Positions 26,297-35,082 of a stretch of 64,000 nucleotides of DNA are shown here, piece by piece. A program made the translations under genes and the position numbers. This DNA comes from Dyadobacter sp. MSC1_007 (GTDB lineage Bacteria > Bacteroidota > Bacteroidia > Cytophagales > Spirosomataceae). Under the pieces are notes generated by a model that was not told the origin of the DNA, searched no databases, and was given only the letters and a program-made list of their open reading frames with translations. Location of the stretch: positions 310,001-374,000 of the forward strand of contig NZ_JAMOZL010000002.1 of assembly GCF_023667495.1 (NCBI RefSeq). Direction: 5' to 3'. Each line of letters begins with the position of its first letter. Within the stretch, counting starts at the first letter, position 1.

Positions 26297-28138
26297 ATGC
26301 TTATCAAAGTAAAAGAAATGCTGGTGGCGCTCGTAGCCGGACTGTCCCTGACAGTGCACGCGCAGGATACCGTCCGTTACACCGGGAATACGCTGGTAAA
26401 TGTGGATTACCATCATGGCCAGCTCAGTCCGGCCATTGGCGCGCATTCTTACCAGACTTTACGCGTAAATCGCGAAGATCCGTCGAAGGACACAGCGGTA
26501 ACCTGGACCTACAACCATGCGCCAATGCTGGCTTACTGGAACGGGACGTTTTATTTGAATTACCTCAGTAATCCGGTTGGAGAGCACATTCCACCGGGAC
26601 AAACGCTGTTGCAAACCTCGAAGGACGGGGTTAAATGGTCGAAACCGGTCGCTATTTTTCCACCTTATAAAATTCCTGATGGTACCAAAAAAGAAGGTCA
26701 TCCGGGTGTAGCTAAAGACCTTTATGCGGTCATGCACCAGCGAATGGGTTTTTATGTATCCAAGAGCAACAGGCTGTTAACACTAGGCTATTTCGGCATG
26801 GTACTCGATGCAAAGGATGATCCTAACGATGGCAAAGGAATTGGCAGGGTGGTGAGGGAAATTAAAAAGGACGGGACTTTTGGGCCGATCTATTTTATCC
26901 GCCACAATGCGTCCTGGAAGCAGCCTTCGGCTTATCCGCTCTTTTCGGAGAGTGCCGATAATGGTTTTGTGCAAGCGTGTGAGGAGTTGCTGGCCAACCG
27001 GCTCGCTACCCAGCAATGGGTGGAAGAAGCTGATCGCAATGATCCGCTCATTTCGCTGAAAGGAGAATATAAGGCGCTAAGTTCGTATCATTTACCCGAC
27101 GGTCGGGTAGTGGGCCTTTGGAAAAATGCATTGACGAGCATTAGTAAAAATGAAGGTAAAACCTGGCTTTATTCACCCAAAAGGGCACCGGGATTTGTGA
27201 ACAGCAATGCGAAAATATGGGGACAAAGGACTTCTGACGGCAAATATGCGACGGTTTACAATCCTTCCGAATTTCGCTGGCCGCTCGCTGTTTCGGTAAG
27301 TGACGATGGTTTAAACTATAAAAATCTGTTGCTCGTAAACGGCGAAATTACTTCCATGCGTTATGGCGGCAATTATAAATCCTACGGTCCGCAATATGTT
27401 CGCGGCATTTCGGAAGGAGACGGCACGCCGCCGGATGGCAAGTTGTGGGTGACTTATAGTATGAACAAAGAAGATATCTGGGTGTCGTCCGTTCCCGTAC
27501 CGGTGAGGGAGAGGGCTGAAAAACACGCCTCAGACCGTTTTGAACAAATGGCTGCCGGAAAGGAGCTGGCTGAATGGAATGTGTACAGCCCGTTGCAGGC
27601 GTGGGTAGGAGTGGAAAAAGGCCAGGGGCAAGCCAAGGTTTTGACGTTGCACGATTCTGATCATTTCGATTATGCAAGAGCAGAGCGGGTCATTCCGGCT
27701 TCGAAAAAGCTGGTCGCCGAATTCTCGGTTACGCCGCGCCAGAATAATACCGGTTTGCTCGATATCGAATTTCTGGATGCAAAAGGGACGCCCGGGATTC
27801 GGCTGTCATTCGATTCAACAGGTGTTTTTCGTACCAAAGCCGGTTACCGGAACAAGAACCTCCTTAGTTATGAGGCTGGGAAATCATATGATATTAAAGT
27901 GCAGATGAATGTGCAGACGCGTCTTTATTCGGTCACTGTTAATGGCAAAAACACAGGTAATGGCGTCCTGTTTGCACCGTTGGAATCGGTGAGCCGCATT
28001 GCTTTCCGGACAGGCGAGACACGCCGTTTCCCCAATGCCGATACGCCTACCGACCAGATGTACGACCTGCCAAATAGCGGCGTGAAAGATGCGGAGGCCG
28101 TTTTTGAGATTAAATATTTGATTACCAATACTTACTAA
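26297..28138 (+). CDS. Secreted beta-propeller glycosidase with C-terminal LamG-like domain
   Basis: 613 residues, starting one base after the GH140 stop. A signal peptide ends T-V-H-A-Q. Residues about 30-420 form a sialidase-like propeller with degenerate Asp boxes (Q-T-S-K-D-G-V-K-W, S-K-N-E-G-K-T-W and V-S-D-D-G-L-N-Y), and N-H-A-P-M-L-A-Y-W-N-G-T-F-Y near residue 75 is conserved-looking. Residues about 425-613 resemble a concanavalin/LamG sandwich (L-D-I-E-F-L-D-A-K-G, S-Y-D-I-K-V-Q-M-N-V). The reading frame is intact. Position between GH140 and GH127 suggests removal of an acidic or branched side-chain sugar from the same glycan. I cannot assign a CAZy family; a GH33-related or newer propeller family is possible. 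Confidence 0.65.
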   Translation: MLIKVKEMLVALVAGLSLTVHAQDTVRYTGNTLVNVDYHHGQLSPAIGAHSYQTLRVNREDPSKDTAVTWTYNHAPMLAYWNGTFYLNYLSNPVGEHIPPGQTLLQTSKDGVKWSKPVAIFPPYKIPDGTKKEGHPGVAKDLYAVMHQRMGFYVSKSNRLLTLGYFGMVLDAKDDPNDGKGIGRVVREIKKDGTFGPIYFIRHNASWKQPSAYPLFSESADNGFVQACEELLANRLATQQWVEEADRNDPLISLKGEYKALSSYHLPDGRVVGLWKNALTSISKNEGKTWLYSPKRAPGFVNSNAKIWGQRTSDGKYATVYNPSEFRWPLAVSVSDDGLNYKNLLLVNGEITSMRYGGNYKSYGPQYVRGISEGDGTPPDGKLWVTYSMNKEDIWVSSVPVPVRERAEKHASDRFEQMAAGKELAEWNVYSPLQAWVGVEKGQGQAKVLTLHDSDHFDYARAERVIPASKKLVAEFSVTPRQNNTGLLDIEFLDAKGTPGIRLSFDSTGVFRTKAGYRNKNLLSYEAGKSYDIKVQMNVQTRLYSVTVNGKNTGNGVLFAPLESVSRIAFRTGETRRFPNADTPTDQMYDLPNSGVKDAEAVFEIKYLITNTY

Positions 28139-28179
28139 ACCCGCAGGTTTCCAAAAAACCTGATTGGCGCAACGAATAC

Positions 28180-30210
28180 ATGAAGACTACAAAACTAACA
28201 ATAGCAATGCTGGCTTCCTGCTTCACGCTTGAAGGGACTGCTTTTGCACAGGATAAGGCCCTGGTTAATACCTCGCAAAGTCAATTCGCCAAACTCCATG
28301 GCACTGATATGAATGCCGTCACATGGACGCAGGGATTTTGGGCAGACCGGTTCAAAGTTTGCCGTGAAACCATGGTACCCCAGCTTTGGAAAACTTATAC
28401 CGACCCCGATATCAGTCATTCGTTCAGGAATTTTGAGATCGCTGCCGGCTTGCAACCAGGTAATTTCAAAGGCCCTTCTTTTCATGACGGTGATTTTTAC
28501 AAAACATTCGAGGCCGTCGCTAGTCTGTATGCGGCCACGAAAGATCCGAAACTGGACGAGTTGATGGATAATGCTATTTCGGTTATCGCCAAAGCGCAGC
28601 GCGAGGACGGTTATATTTATACCAAAGCCATTATTGAGCAGAAGCAGAAAGGGGATGCCAAAATGTTTGCCGACCGCCTTAGTTTTGAGGCCTATAACTT
28701 TGGCCACCTTATGACGGCCGCTTGTGTACATTACCGCGCCACAGGCAAAACGACTCTTCTGGATGTAGCTAAAAAAGCGGCTGATTTTCTGATCGGATTC
28801 TATGATTCCGCCACGCCGGAACAGTCGCGCAATGCGATTTGTCCTTCGCATTACATGGGACTTTCGGAGTTGTACCGCACTACGCACGACCGCAAATACC
28901 TGACTCTCGTGCAACATTTGATAGCCATCAAAGGCGCCTCCGAAGGCACCGACGATAATCAGGACCGCATTCCGTTTTTGAAACAAACCAAAGTAATGGG
29001 ACACGCCGTCCGTGCGAACTACCTGTATGCAGGCGTCGCCGACGTGTACGCGGAAACGGGGGATAAGGCACTTTTGGTGCAGCTCAACACGATGTGGGAT
29101 GATGTCACACAACACAAAATGTACGTAACAGGTGGCTGCGGGGCACTTTACGACGGCGTTTCACCCGACGGCACTTCTTATAAGCCCGACGAAGTTCAGA
29201 AGATCCACCAGGCTTACGGACGCGATTATCAACTCCCCAATTTTACTGCACACAACGAGACTTGCGCTAATATCGGCAACGTACTTTGGAACTGGCGCAT
29301 GCTCCAAATCACCGGCGACGCCAAGTACGCCGATATAGTGGAGTTGGCGCTTTACAACAGCGTATTGTCGGGAATCAATCTGAAAGGGGATAAGTTTTTG
29401 TACACCAATCCATTAGCCTATTCCGATGCAATGCCATTCAAACAGCGCTGGGAGAAGGACCGTCAGGCCTACATTTCAAAATCCAACTGCTGCCCGCCCA
29501 ACACCGTCAGGACGGTGGCGGAAGTAAGCCAATACGCATACAGCTTATCCGCTGCGGGTGTTTTCTTTAATTTATATGGAGGCAATGAGTTTCATACCAA
29601 AGTAAAAAACGGGTCGCTAAAACTAACGCAAACGACCGATTATCCCTGGGAGGGAAAGATCACAGTGACATTGCAGGAGGCTCCGAAAGAGGCATTATCG
29701 TTGTTTTTCCGGGTTCCAGGCTGGTGCAGCGATGCGAAATTACTGGTGAATGGCAAACCTCGTTCGGTAACCCTCACCCCCGGTGCGTATGCCGAGATCA
29801 AAAGTACCTGGAAAGCTGGTGACAAGATCGAACTGACATTGCCGATGCCTGTAAAACTGATTGAATCGAACCCATTGGTTGAGGAAACGCGCAACCAGGT
29901 AGCCGTGAAGCGCGGCCCAGTGGTTTACTGCCTCGAATCCATTGATCTACCCAAAGACAAAACCATCTTCGATATCGCCATTCCAGCCAAAAACAACCTC
30001 AAACCATCTCCATTGACCATCGAAAACAGTCCGGTAATGAGTTTGCAGGGGGACGTGTTGCTGATTGACAATTCAGATTGGTCGAAAAAACTTTACCGCG
30101 AAGTATCAACAGATGCGCCTAAGACCATTCCCGTCCGCCTGGTTCCCTATTACGCCTGGGGCAACCGCGGCCATGGAGATATGTCGGTTTGGATGCCGCT
30201 TGTGAGGTGA
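28180..30210 (+). CDS. GH127 (DUF1680) glycosidase
   Basis: 676 residues with a signal peptide ending A-F-A-Q. GH127 enzymes use a zinc-bound cysteine nucleophile; here H-N-E-T-C-A-N-I-G-N supplies Glu360 and Cys362, and S-N-C-C-P-P-N supplies Cys437 and Cys438, matching Glu338, Cys340, Cys417 and Cys418 of the Bifidobacterium beta-L-arabinofuranosidase HypBA1 in order and approximate spacing. Known members cleave beta-L-arabinofuranosides, and a Bacteroides RG-II member acts on aceric acid. It closes the susC/susD/GH140 operon (41-base gap), so an RG-II side-chain role is plausible, with beta-L-arabinofuranosidase as the conservative alternative. Confidence 0.9.
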   Translation: MKTTKLTIAMLASCFTLEGTAFAQDKALVNTSQSQFAKLHGTDMNAVTWTQGFWADRFKVCRETMVPQLWKTYTDPDISHSFRNFEIAAGLQPGNFKGPSFHDGDFYKTFEAVASLYAATKDPKLDELMDNAISVIAKAQREDGYIYTKAIIEQKQKGDAKMFADRLSFEAYNFGHLMTAACVHYRATGKTTLLDVAKKAADFLIGFYDSATPEQSRNAICPSHYMGLSELYRTTHDRKYLTLVQHLIAIKGASEGTDDNQDRIPFLKQTKVMGHAVRANYLYAGVADVYAETGDKALLVQLNTMWDDVTQHKMYVTGGCGALYDGVSPDGTSYKPDEVQKIHQAYGRDYQLPNFTAHNETCANIGNVLWNWRMLQITGDAKYADIVELALYNSVLSGINLKGDKFLYTNPLAYSDAMPFKQRWEKDRQAYISKSNCCPPNTVRTVAEVSQYAYSLSAAGVFFNLYGGNEFHTKVKNGSLKLTQTTDYPWEGKITVTLQEAPKEALSLFFRVPGWCSDAKLLVNGKPRSVTLTPGAYAEIKSTWKAGDKIELTLPMPVKLIESNPLVEETRNQVAVKRGPVVYCLESIDLPKDKTIFDIAIPAKNNLKPSPLTIENSPVMSLQGDVLLIDNSDWSKKLYREVSTDAPKTIPVRLVPYYAWGNRGHGDMSVWMPLVR

Positions 30211-30223
30211 TAGAAGGCCGCGC

Positions 30224-30439
30224 TTAGCGTTTGCGTTCGACCATTTCCGGGATCCTCTCTGGTGGGGGAAATGGAAAATATCTGTCTTCGTATGCCTCCG
30301 CGGCAACCGCCATTGCGTGAACTTTGTCCTTTTCACCCTCCGAAAGATTAGCCTCTCCTCTGTTCATCAGCTCGTAGATCTCATCCATTGCAGCTTCATA
30401 CTCTGCTTCGGTGTTGTATGTAAGTTGTCCGGTGTTCAT
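30224..30439 (-). CDS. HigA-like antitoxin, short form without HTH domain
   Basis: 71 residues, start ATG at 30439 overlapping the stop of the toxin gene. The sequence has the N-terminal part seen in antitoxins paired with HigB: Y-N-T-E-A-E-Y-E-A-A-M-D-E-I-Y-E-L-M, then V-A-A-E-A-Y-E-D-R-Y-F-P-F-P-P-P. In longer relatives an XRE-type helix-turn-helix follows the P-P segment; here the protein stops eleven residues later. It could therefore neutralise the toxin by contact but should not bind the operon promoter by itself. Toxin first, antitoxin second is the usual higBA gene order. It could be a natural short variant or a truncated gene; no downstream HTH frame is apparent before the GH127 stop. 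Confidence 0.65.
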   Translation of the reverse strand: MNTGQLTYNTEAEYEAAMDEIYELMNRGEANLSEGEKDKVHAMAVAAEAYEDRYFPFPPPERIPEMVERKR

Positions 30440-30747
30440 AGCGACCTCTTATGATTAATGGTTGAAGCGTTAATCCTATCATACTCAGAATGCGTACCTA
30501 AAAATACAATATAAATTGTTCGCCTGTCAAAATGAACCATGGCAATCAAGCGATGTTCGTTCCCATTGATATTGAAAACATATCGGTCATTTCCGACGTA
30601 GTCCGCTGAATTGTATGACTTTTTTAGTTCGGAATGACATGACCACTGCGATTTCTTTGCCGTTCGATACCATTGTTCTAACGATTGTCGTGTGCGTGGG
30701 TGTAAGCGGACGTAATGATTTAGGGTTGATTTTGATATAACGACCAT
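30436..30747 (-). CDS. higB: HigB-type mRNA interferase toxin
   Basis: 103 residues. The C-terminal half, G-N-D-R-Y-V-F-N-I-N-G-N-E-H-R-L-I-A-M-V followed by I-Y-I-V-F-L-G-T-H-S-E-Y-D-R-I, is the signature of the HigB (PF09907) family. These RelE-fold ribonucleases cleave mRNA on the ribosome during growth arrest. The start ATG at 30747 gives the standard length, and the stop overlaps the antitoxin start by four bases, so translation is coupled. The pair sits as an isolated minus-strand unit between GH127 and DUF1080, a common placement for mobile toxin-antitoxin modules. The toxin family is confident. Confidence 0.85.
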   Translation of the reverse strand: MVVISKSTLNHYVRLHPRTRQSLEQWYRTAKKSQWSCHSELKKSYNSADYVGNDRYVFNINGNEHRLIAMVHFDRRTIYIVFLGTHSEYDRINASTINHKRSL

Positions 30748-30850
30748 AGGGTCTGAATTAGGGCAAGTGGAGTTTACAATTTCCGAAACGGTGTTCCGTT
30801 ACACGAAATCTTTATCCGAACTACCTGGCTCCGTTATCCTGCGGTCAACC

Positions 30851-31612
30851 TCACAATTCCCTAACCCAAATATTCCGAAAACTAACCCGGCTGCCATGCT
30901 CCTGTAACTGCAAAGGCAATTTCGCTTCGTGATACCGATATTTCGGAAAGCCCTGGTACACCATCGGGCCTTTCAACTCTACATGGTTTAGAATAAGAAC
31001 ATTATTGTGAAAAACGGTCATGAATGCCGGGGTTTTCAGCGTTTTGTCGGCATTAAAAACCGGTGCTTCGAAAACGACGTCGTAGGTCTGCCAGGTCTGC
31101 GGCTTGCGGGCGGCATTCACCAGGGGCGCGTGTTGTTTGTATACGCTTCCCGCCTGGCCATTGTAATAAATCTTCGTATCGTAATTGTATGATTCGTAAA
31201 TCTGCAATTCATACAAACCCATGATCAGCACGCCGCTGTTGCCCCGGTTGAAATCTTTGTCTTCTGCCGGGTCCGGTGTGCGCCATTCCAAGTGCAGTTG
31301 CATGTTTCCGAACTTTTGTTTGGTGCGGATGTCGGTCGCCTTCGGCACGATGGTTAATGCCTCGTTCGTCGTCGCCCATCTCACTGCTGAACCGTCCGGG
31401 TGCTCCCATTTAGTCAGATCATTAGGATTGCTGTATAGTACAATTGCGTCGGATGGTGGTTGCGGATGAGTTTCTCCTGGTGTTACCAATGGCGGTTTGA
31501 GCGACCAATCCTCGGTTGCGGATGGCGGCGGCAGCTTTTCTTCCTTTGCGGATTGGGATATCGCTTCGTGACATAGCAGAAAAGCCAGAGGAATAATGAG
31601 CCAGTTTTTCAT
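30851..31612 (-). CDS. Secreted DUF1080 (3-keto-disaccharide hydrolase-like) protein
   Basis: 253 residues with a signal peptide ending A-I-S-Q-S. The single DUF1080 beta-sandwich (about 55-250) shows V-L-Y-S-N-P-N-D-L-T-K-W-E-H, L-H-L-E-W-R-T-P, G-N-S-G-V-L-I-M-G-L-Y-E-L-Q-I and the closing L-Q-E-H-G-S-R-V-S-F-R-N-I-W-V-R-E-L, all characteristic. DUF1080 members resemble concanavalin lectins, and several have 3-keto-glycoside hydrolase activity. The gene diverges from the DeoR regulator across a 251-base AT-rich region, so it may share control with the isomerase/transketolase operon. Its substrate cannot be told from sequence; a role in handling oxidised glycosides is possible. Confidence 0.85.
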   Translation of the reverse strand: MKNWLIIPLAFLLCHEAISQSAKEEKLPPPSATEDWSLKPPLVTPGETHPQPPSDAIVLYSNPNDLTKWEHPDGSAVRWATTNEALTIVPKATDIRTKQKFGNMQLHLEWRTPDPAEDKDFNRGNSGVLIMGLYELQIYESYNYDTKIYYNGQAGSVYKQHAPLVNAARKPQTWQTYDVVFEAPVFNADKTLKTPAFMTVFHNNVLILNHVELKGPMVYQGFPKYRYHEAKLPLQLQEHGSRVSFRNIWVREL

Positions 31613-31863
31613 AAAATCAATGGTGTATCAGAAGGATGGTAAATAAGCGCAAATCTCACAGGTATTCAAAAACAAAGAAATAATAGCATAAAACTCTATA
31701 ATTATTTTCAATTTCTATTTTTTATTTTCTTTTATTTTCGCAAATTTGCTTTTGTTCGGTTTTGATATTCTATTTGTGTTGTGAAAGGGTTTATTTTTTG
31801 TCGGTATAAGACGGATTGTTTGTTTTCCTTCTATTTTTAGGTAAAAAAACAAAAGACAAAACA
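31613..31863. other. Divergent control region DUF1080 / deoR
   Basis: 251 AT-rich bases that should hold both promoters. There are near matches to the phylum -7 element around 31765 (CTATTTGTG) but no exact TAnnTTTG and no long palindrome I can defend. A DeoR-family autoregulatory site would be expected here. Confidence 0.4.
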
Positions 31864-32631
31864 ATGCTGGCAAATCAAAGAAGAGATAAAATACTTGAAT
31901 TATTGAAGGAAGACGGCTCGGCCAAAGTGATCGATTTGGCGCGTCTTTTCAAAGTGACGGAAGTAACGATCCGGCAGGATCTTGACAAGCTTGAAAAGGA
32001 TGGTCTGGTCATCAAAGAGCATGGCGGGGCATTTTTGAAAAACGTCGAAGATCAGGTCCGCAACTTTTCACTGGCTAACCAGGAAAATCTTGACAAAAAA
32101 GAACTGATCGCGGCCAAATGCCTGGAATTCATCTCTAACGGGGATACGATCATTCTGGACTCAGGTTCTACAACGACTGAAATAGCCAAAAAGCTACGGG
32201 GGAGCAATAAGCACCTGACTGTCATTACCAATGCATTGAATATCGCATTGCTATTGGGCGCTGAAACGGGTATCGAGGTGATCATGACAGGAGGAGAATT
32301 CAAGCCGCCTACCTTGTCACTCACGGGTCAGAAGGCCGCGGATTTCTTTAAAGGTCTGAACGTGCAAAAGCTGTTTCTCGCCACGGCCGGATTATCGTTA
32401 AAGGCAGGTTTGACCTATCCGAGTATCAGTGACCTGGTCGTGAAAAAGGCGATGATCGATGCTGCGGACACGACTTATCTGGTAGCTGATTCGACGAAAG
32501 TTGGAAAAAGCGCATTCGCTAGCCTCGGCGCATTATCGCTGATCGATTACATCATCACCGACGCCGGCATTGAGGAAAAACACCAGCAGCTTTTCCATGA
32601 TAACGAGATTGAATTGATTATTGCGGAATAG
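31864..32631 (+). CDS. DeoR/GlpR-family transcriptional regulator
   Basis: 255 residues from the ATG at 31864. An N-terminal winged helix-turn-helix (about 5-58; R-R-D-K-I-L-E-L-L, then V-T-E-V-T-I-R-Q-D-L-D-K-L) is followed by a DeoRC sugar-phosphate sensor domain (about 75-235) with G-D-T-I-I-L-D-S-G-S-T-T-T-E-I-A near residue 100, the loop that binds phosphorylated sugars. DeoR proteins normally repress sugar operons until a sugar phosphate accumulates. The gene is 54 bases ahead of the isomerase/transketolase/ABC operon and is its evident local regulator, so the inducer would be a phosphorylated intermediate of that pathway. The family assignment is certain; the effector is inferred. Confidence 0.92.
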   Translation: MLANQRRDKILELLKEDGSAKVIDLARLFKVTEVTIRQDLDKLEKDGLVIKEHGGAFLKNVEDQVRNFSLANQENLDKKELIAAKCLEFISNGDTIILDSGSTTTEIAKKLRGSNKHLTVITNALNIALLLGAETGIEVIMTGGEFKPPTLSLTGQKAADFFKGLNVQKLFLATAGLSLKAGLTYPSISDLVVKKAMIDAADTTYLVADSTKVGKSAFASLGALSLIDYIITDAGIEEKHQQLFHDNEIELIIAE

Positions 32632-32685
32632 GAAAATAGGGAGGAAGGAAAATGGAGTAGGGAGGAAGACATATAGCTTAAAACC
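32632..32685 (+). repeat. Purine-rich tandem duplication in deoR-isomerase gap
   Basis: The 54-base gap contains two copies of TAGGGAGGAAG with GGAAAAT between them and is almost free of C on the plus strand. Both copies look like Shine-Dalgarno sequences. The second is about 15 bases upstream of the isomerase ATG, and the first precedes an ATG-GAG-TAG mini reading frame. It could influence translation of the isomerase. Confidence 0.4.
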
Positions 32686-34155
32686 ATGAACATGCAAGGA
32701 AGTATTGGCGTAATAATAGGTAACAGGGACTTTTTTCCAGATCGGCTGGTGGCTGAGGCCCGTGTTGAGATTATCGACGTTTTTAAGAAGTTGAACATCA
32801 ATGCGGTGATGCTGGATACCGAAGCGACTAAGCTGGGTGGCGTGGAGACGTTTCAGGATGCACAGAAATGTGCGGCGCTTTTTCGGGCGCACCGGGATGA
32901 AATTATAGGCGTGCTGGTGGTATTGCCCAATTTCGGGGACGAAAGAGGGGTTGCGGAAACGCTGAAACTCGCCGATTTGAATGTGCCTGTGCTGGTGCAG
33001 GGTTATCCCGATGACCTGGATAAGCTGGATGTGGCCCGCCGCCGGGATTCGTGGTGCGGCAAGATTTCTACTTGCAACAACCTTTACCAATTCGGGATCA
33101 AATATTCATTGACCACCAAACACGTGGTGCACCCGACGGATCCGTCATTTATTAAAGACCTGCTCGATTTTACGGCGGTTTGTAGGGTAACCAAAGGCTT
33201 GCGTAACGTGCGCATCGGCGCGATTGGTGCACGCCCGGGAGGCTTTAACACTGTGCGTTACAGCGAAAAGATATTGCAACGGAATGGTATTTCAGTGGTA
33301 ACCGTCGATTTGTCTGAAATACTGGGTAATGCCAATAAACTTACGGCCCACGACCAGAGCGTGAAAGACCGGCTCGATAAGATAACTTCCTATGCCGCAC
33401 GCGGACGGACGCCGGACGAGGCGCTGATCCAGATGGCGAAACTGGATGTGGTTTTGGGTGATTTCATAGAAGCGAATGCGCTCGATGCGACGGCGATCCA
33501 ATGCTGGACGTCGGTGCAGCAGAATTATGGTTGCAATGTGTGCACGAGCATGAGTATCATGAGTGAAAATATGATGCCGAGCGGCTGCGAGGTGGATGTT
33601 ACAGGCACGCTGAGCATGTATGCATTGCAGCTTGCCTCAGGCTCGCCAAGCGCGCTGGTGGATTGGAATAACAATTATGCAGATGATGATAATAAATGCG
33701 TGCTCTTTCATTGCGGCAACTGGGCGAAATCGTTCCTGCCGGACATCGAGATCGCCACGGCACCGATATTGGGAACGTCGGTAGGGGAAGAAAATACCTG
33801 GGGCGCGCTCTCCGGCCGAACGCCTGCATCCCCGCTTACATACGGGCGCATCAGCACGGACGACCCGCGTGGCATCATGAAGGCGTACATAGGAGAGGGT
33901 CGGTTGACGGACGATTCTCTGAAAACTTTCGGTAACCGTGCCGTAGCCGAAATCCCGAACCTGCAAAACCTCATGCAATACATTTGCCGCAATGGATTTG
34001 AACACCATGTGGTGATGAATGCGTCGAAAACGGCAGGCATTTTGAAAGAAGCATTAGGTAATTATATGGGTTGGGAAGTCCAGGTTTTTGACGAACCGGT
34101 CCCCCAAACGCATACGACCCGCGTGCCCGACCGCGAACTGGTTTCGCAGAACTAA
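32686..34155 (+). CDS. L-fucose/L-arabinose isomerase-family sugar isomerase
   Basis: 489 residues. The C-terminal half carries S-G-C-E-V-D-V-T-G (Glu302) and V-D-W-N-N-N (Asp326); their 24-residue spacing equals that of the manganese ligands Glu337 and Asp361 in E. coli FucI. The protein is about 100 residues shorter than FucI, as in many family members of unassigned function. Such enzymes interconvert aldoses and ketoses through an enediol. It opens the operon isomerase, transketolase N, transketolase C, so it likely makes the ketose that, after phosphorylation, is cut by the transketolase. In the apiose scheme it would act as an apiose-to-apulose isomerase, although the characterised apiose isomerase may belong to another fold, so the substrate remains open. 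Confidence 0.85.
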   Translation: MNMQGSIGVIIGNRDFFPDRLVAEARVEIIDVFKKLNINAVMLDTEATKLGGVETFQDAQKCAALFRAHRDEIIGVLVVLPNFGDERGVAETLKLADLNVPVLVQGYPDDLDKLDVARRRDSWCGKISTCNNLYQFGIKYSLTTKHVVHPTDPSFIKDLLDFTAVCRVTKGLRNVRIGAIGARPGGFNTVRYSEKILQRNGISVVTVDLSEILGNANKLTAHDQSVKDRLDKITSYAARGRTPDEALIQMAKLDVVLGDFIEANALDATAIQCWTSVQQNYGCNVCTSMSIMSENMMPSGCEVDVTGTLSMYALQLASGSPSALVDWNNNYADDDNKCVLFHCGNWAKSFLPDIEIATAPILGTSVGEENTWGALSGRTPASPLTYGRISTDDPRGIMKAYIGEGRLTDDSLKTFGNRAVAEIPNLQNLMQYICRNGFEHHVVMNASKTAGILKEALGNYMGWEVQVFDEPVPQTHTTRVPDRELVSQN

Positions 34156-34222
34156 CCCTCATAACTATCAGATTTATCAACGAATACCGGGTAGCCAATA
34201 CCAGGATTTAATCCTAAAAGAC

Positions 34223-35050
34223 ATGTCGGAAAAGGAGCTGGCGCACAAATCGGTGGAGTACCGCAAGAAAATACTCAAGTACATCTATCAGGCCAAAGCC
34301 GGGCATACGGGCGGCAGCCTTTCATGTATAGATATACTGAATGTGCTCTACAATTACACGATGAATGTCGACGCCCTGCATTTCGACTCGCCCGACCGCG
34401 ACCGGTACATCCAAAGCAAAGGCCATACGGTGGAAGCGTTGTATGTGGTGCTCGCTTCGAGGGGGTTTTTTCCTGAATCTGATTTGGAAACGCTTTGCAA
34501 ATACCAGTCGCATTACATCGGACATCCTACCCGGAAAGTACACGGCATCGAGCAAAATACCGGCGCATTGGGGCATGGACTGTCGCTCAGTGTAGGCACT
34601 GCCATTGCGGGCAAGATGGACAAGCGTGATTACCGCGTATTCACGGTGCTTGGCGATGGTGAATTGCCGGAAGGGTCCAACTGGGAAGCAGCATTGTCGG
34701 CAGCGCATTACAAGCTTGACAACCTTTGCGCGATCCTGGATAAAAATGGTCTTCAGATCAGCGGCCCGACGCATGATGTGTGCAATACCGATCCCGTCGA
34801 CCAGAAGTTTGAGGCATTCGGGTGGTCGGTAAGGCATGTGGACGGGCATAATATCGCCGAGCTCATGGAAGCTTTCGATGCAGTTCCTTTCGAAAAAGGA
34901 AAACCCAGCCTGATTATCGCGCACACGGTAAAGGGCAAGGGTATCAGTTATATGGAAAATCAATTGAAATGGCATCACGGCGTGCCCGATTCGAAGCAAT
35001 ACGCCGATGCGATACAGGAACTGGACCTGCTGGAAGAAACGCTTCCTTAG
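34223..35050 (+). CDS. Transketolase, N-terminal (thiamine diphosphate) subunit
   Basis: 275 residues from the ATG at 34223, 67 bases after the isomerase stop; the longer in-frame start at 34088 would overlap that gene and add a non-homologous stretch. The ThDP/magnesium motif runs from G-D-G-E-L-P-E-G (144-151) to N175 (L-D-K-N-G-L), and A-G-H-T-G-G-S-L-S (26-34), G-A-L-G-H-G-L (115-121) and H-T-V-K-G-K-G are typical. It is a split transketolase: the catalytic pyrimidine-binding half is encoded separately by the next gene. Split enzymes of this type include apulose-4-phosphate transketolase (AptA/AptB) and sulfofructose transketolase, besides ordinary archaeal-type transketolases. Its placement after a sugar isomerase points to a specialised substrate. 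Confidence 0.88.
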   Translation: MSEKELAHKSVEYRKKILKYIYQAKAGHTGGSLSCIDILNVLYNYTMNVDALHFDSPDRDRYIQSKGHTVEALYVVLASRGFFPESDLETLCKYQSHYIGHPTRKVHGIEQNTGALGHGLSLSVGTAIAGKMDKRDYRVFTVLGDGELPEGSNWEAALSAAHYKLDNLCAILDKNGLQISGPTHDVCNTDPVDQKFEAFGWSVRHVDGHNIAELMEAFDAVPFEKGKPSLIIAHTVKGKGISYMENQLKWHHGVPDSKQYADAIQELDLLEETLP

Positions 35051-35082
35051 CCCAATCCCCGGAAACCTGACAACGAATTTAA

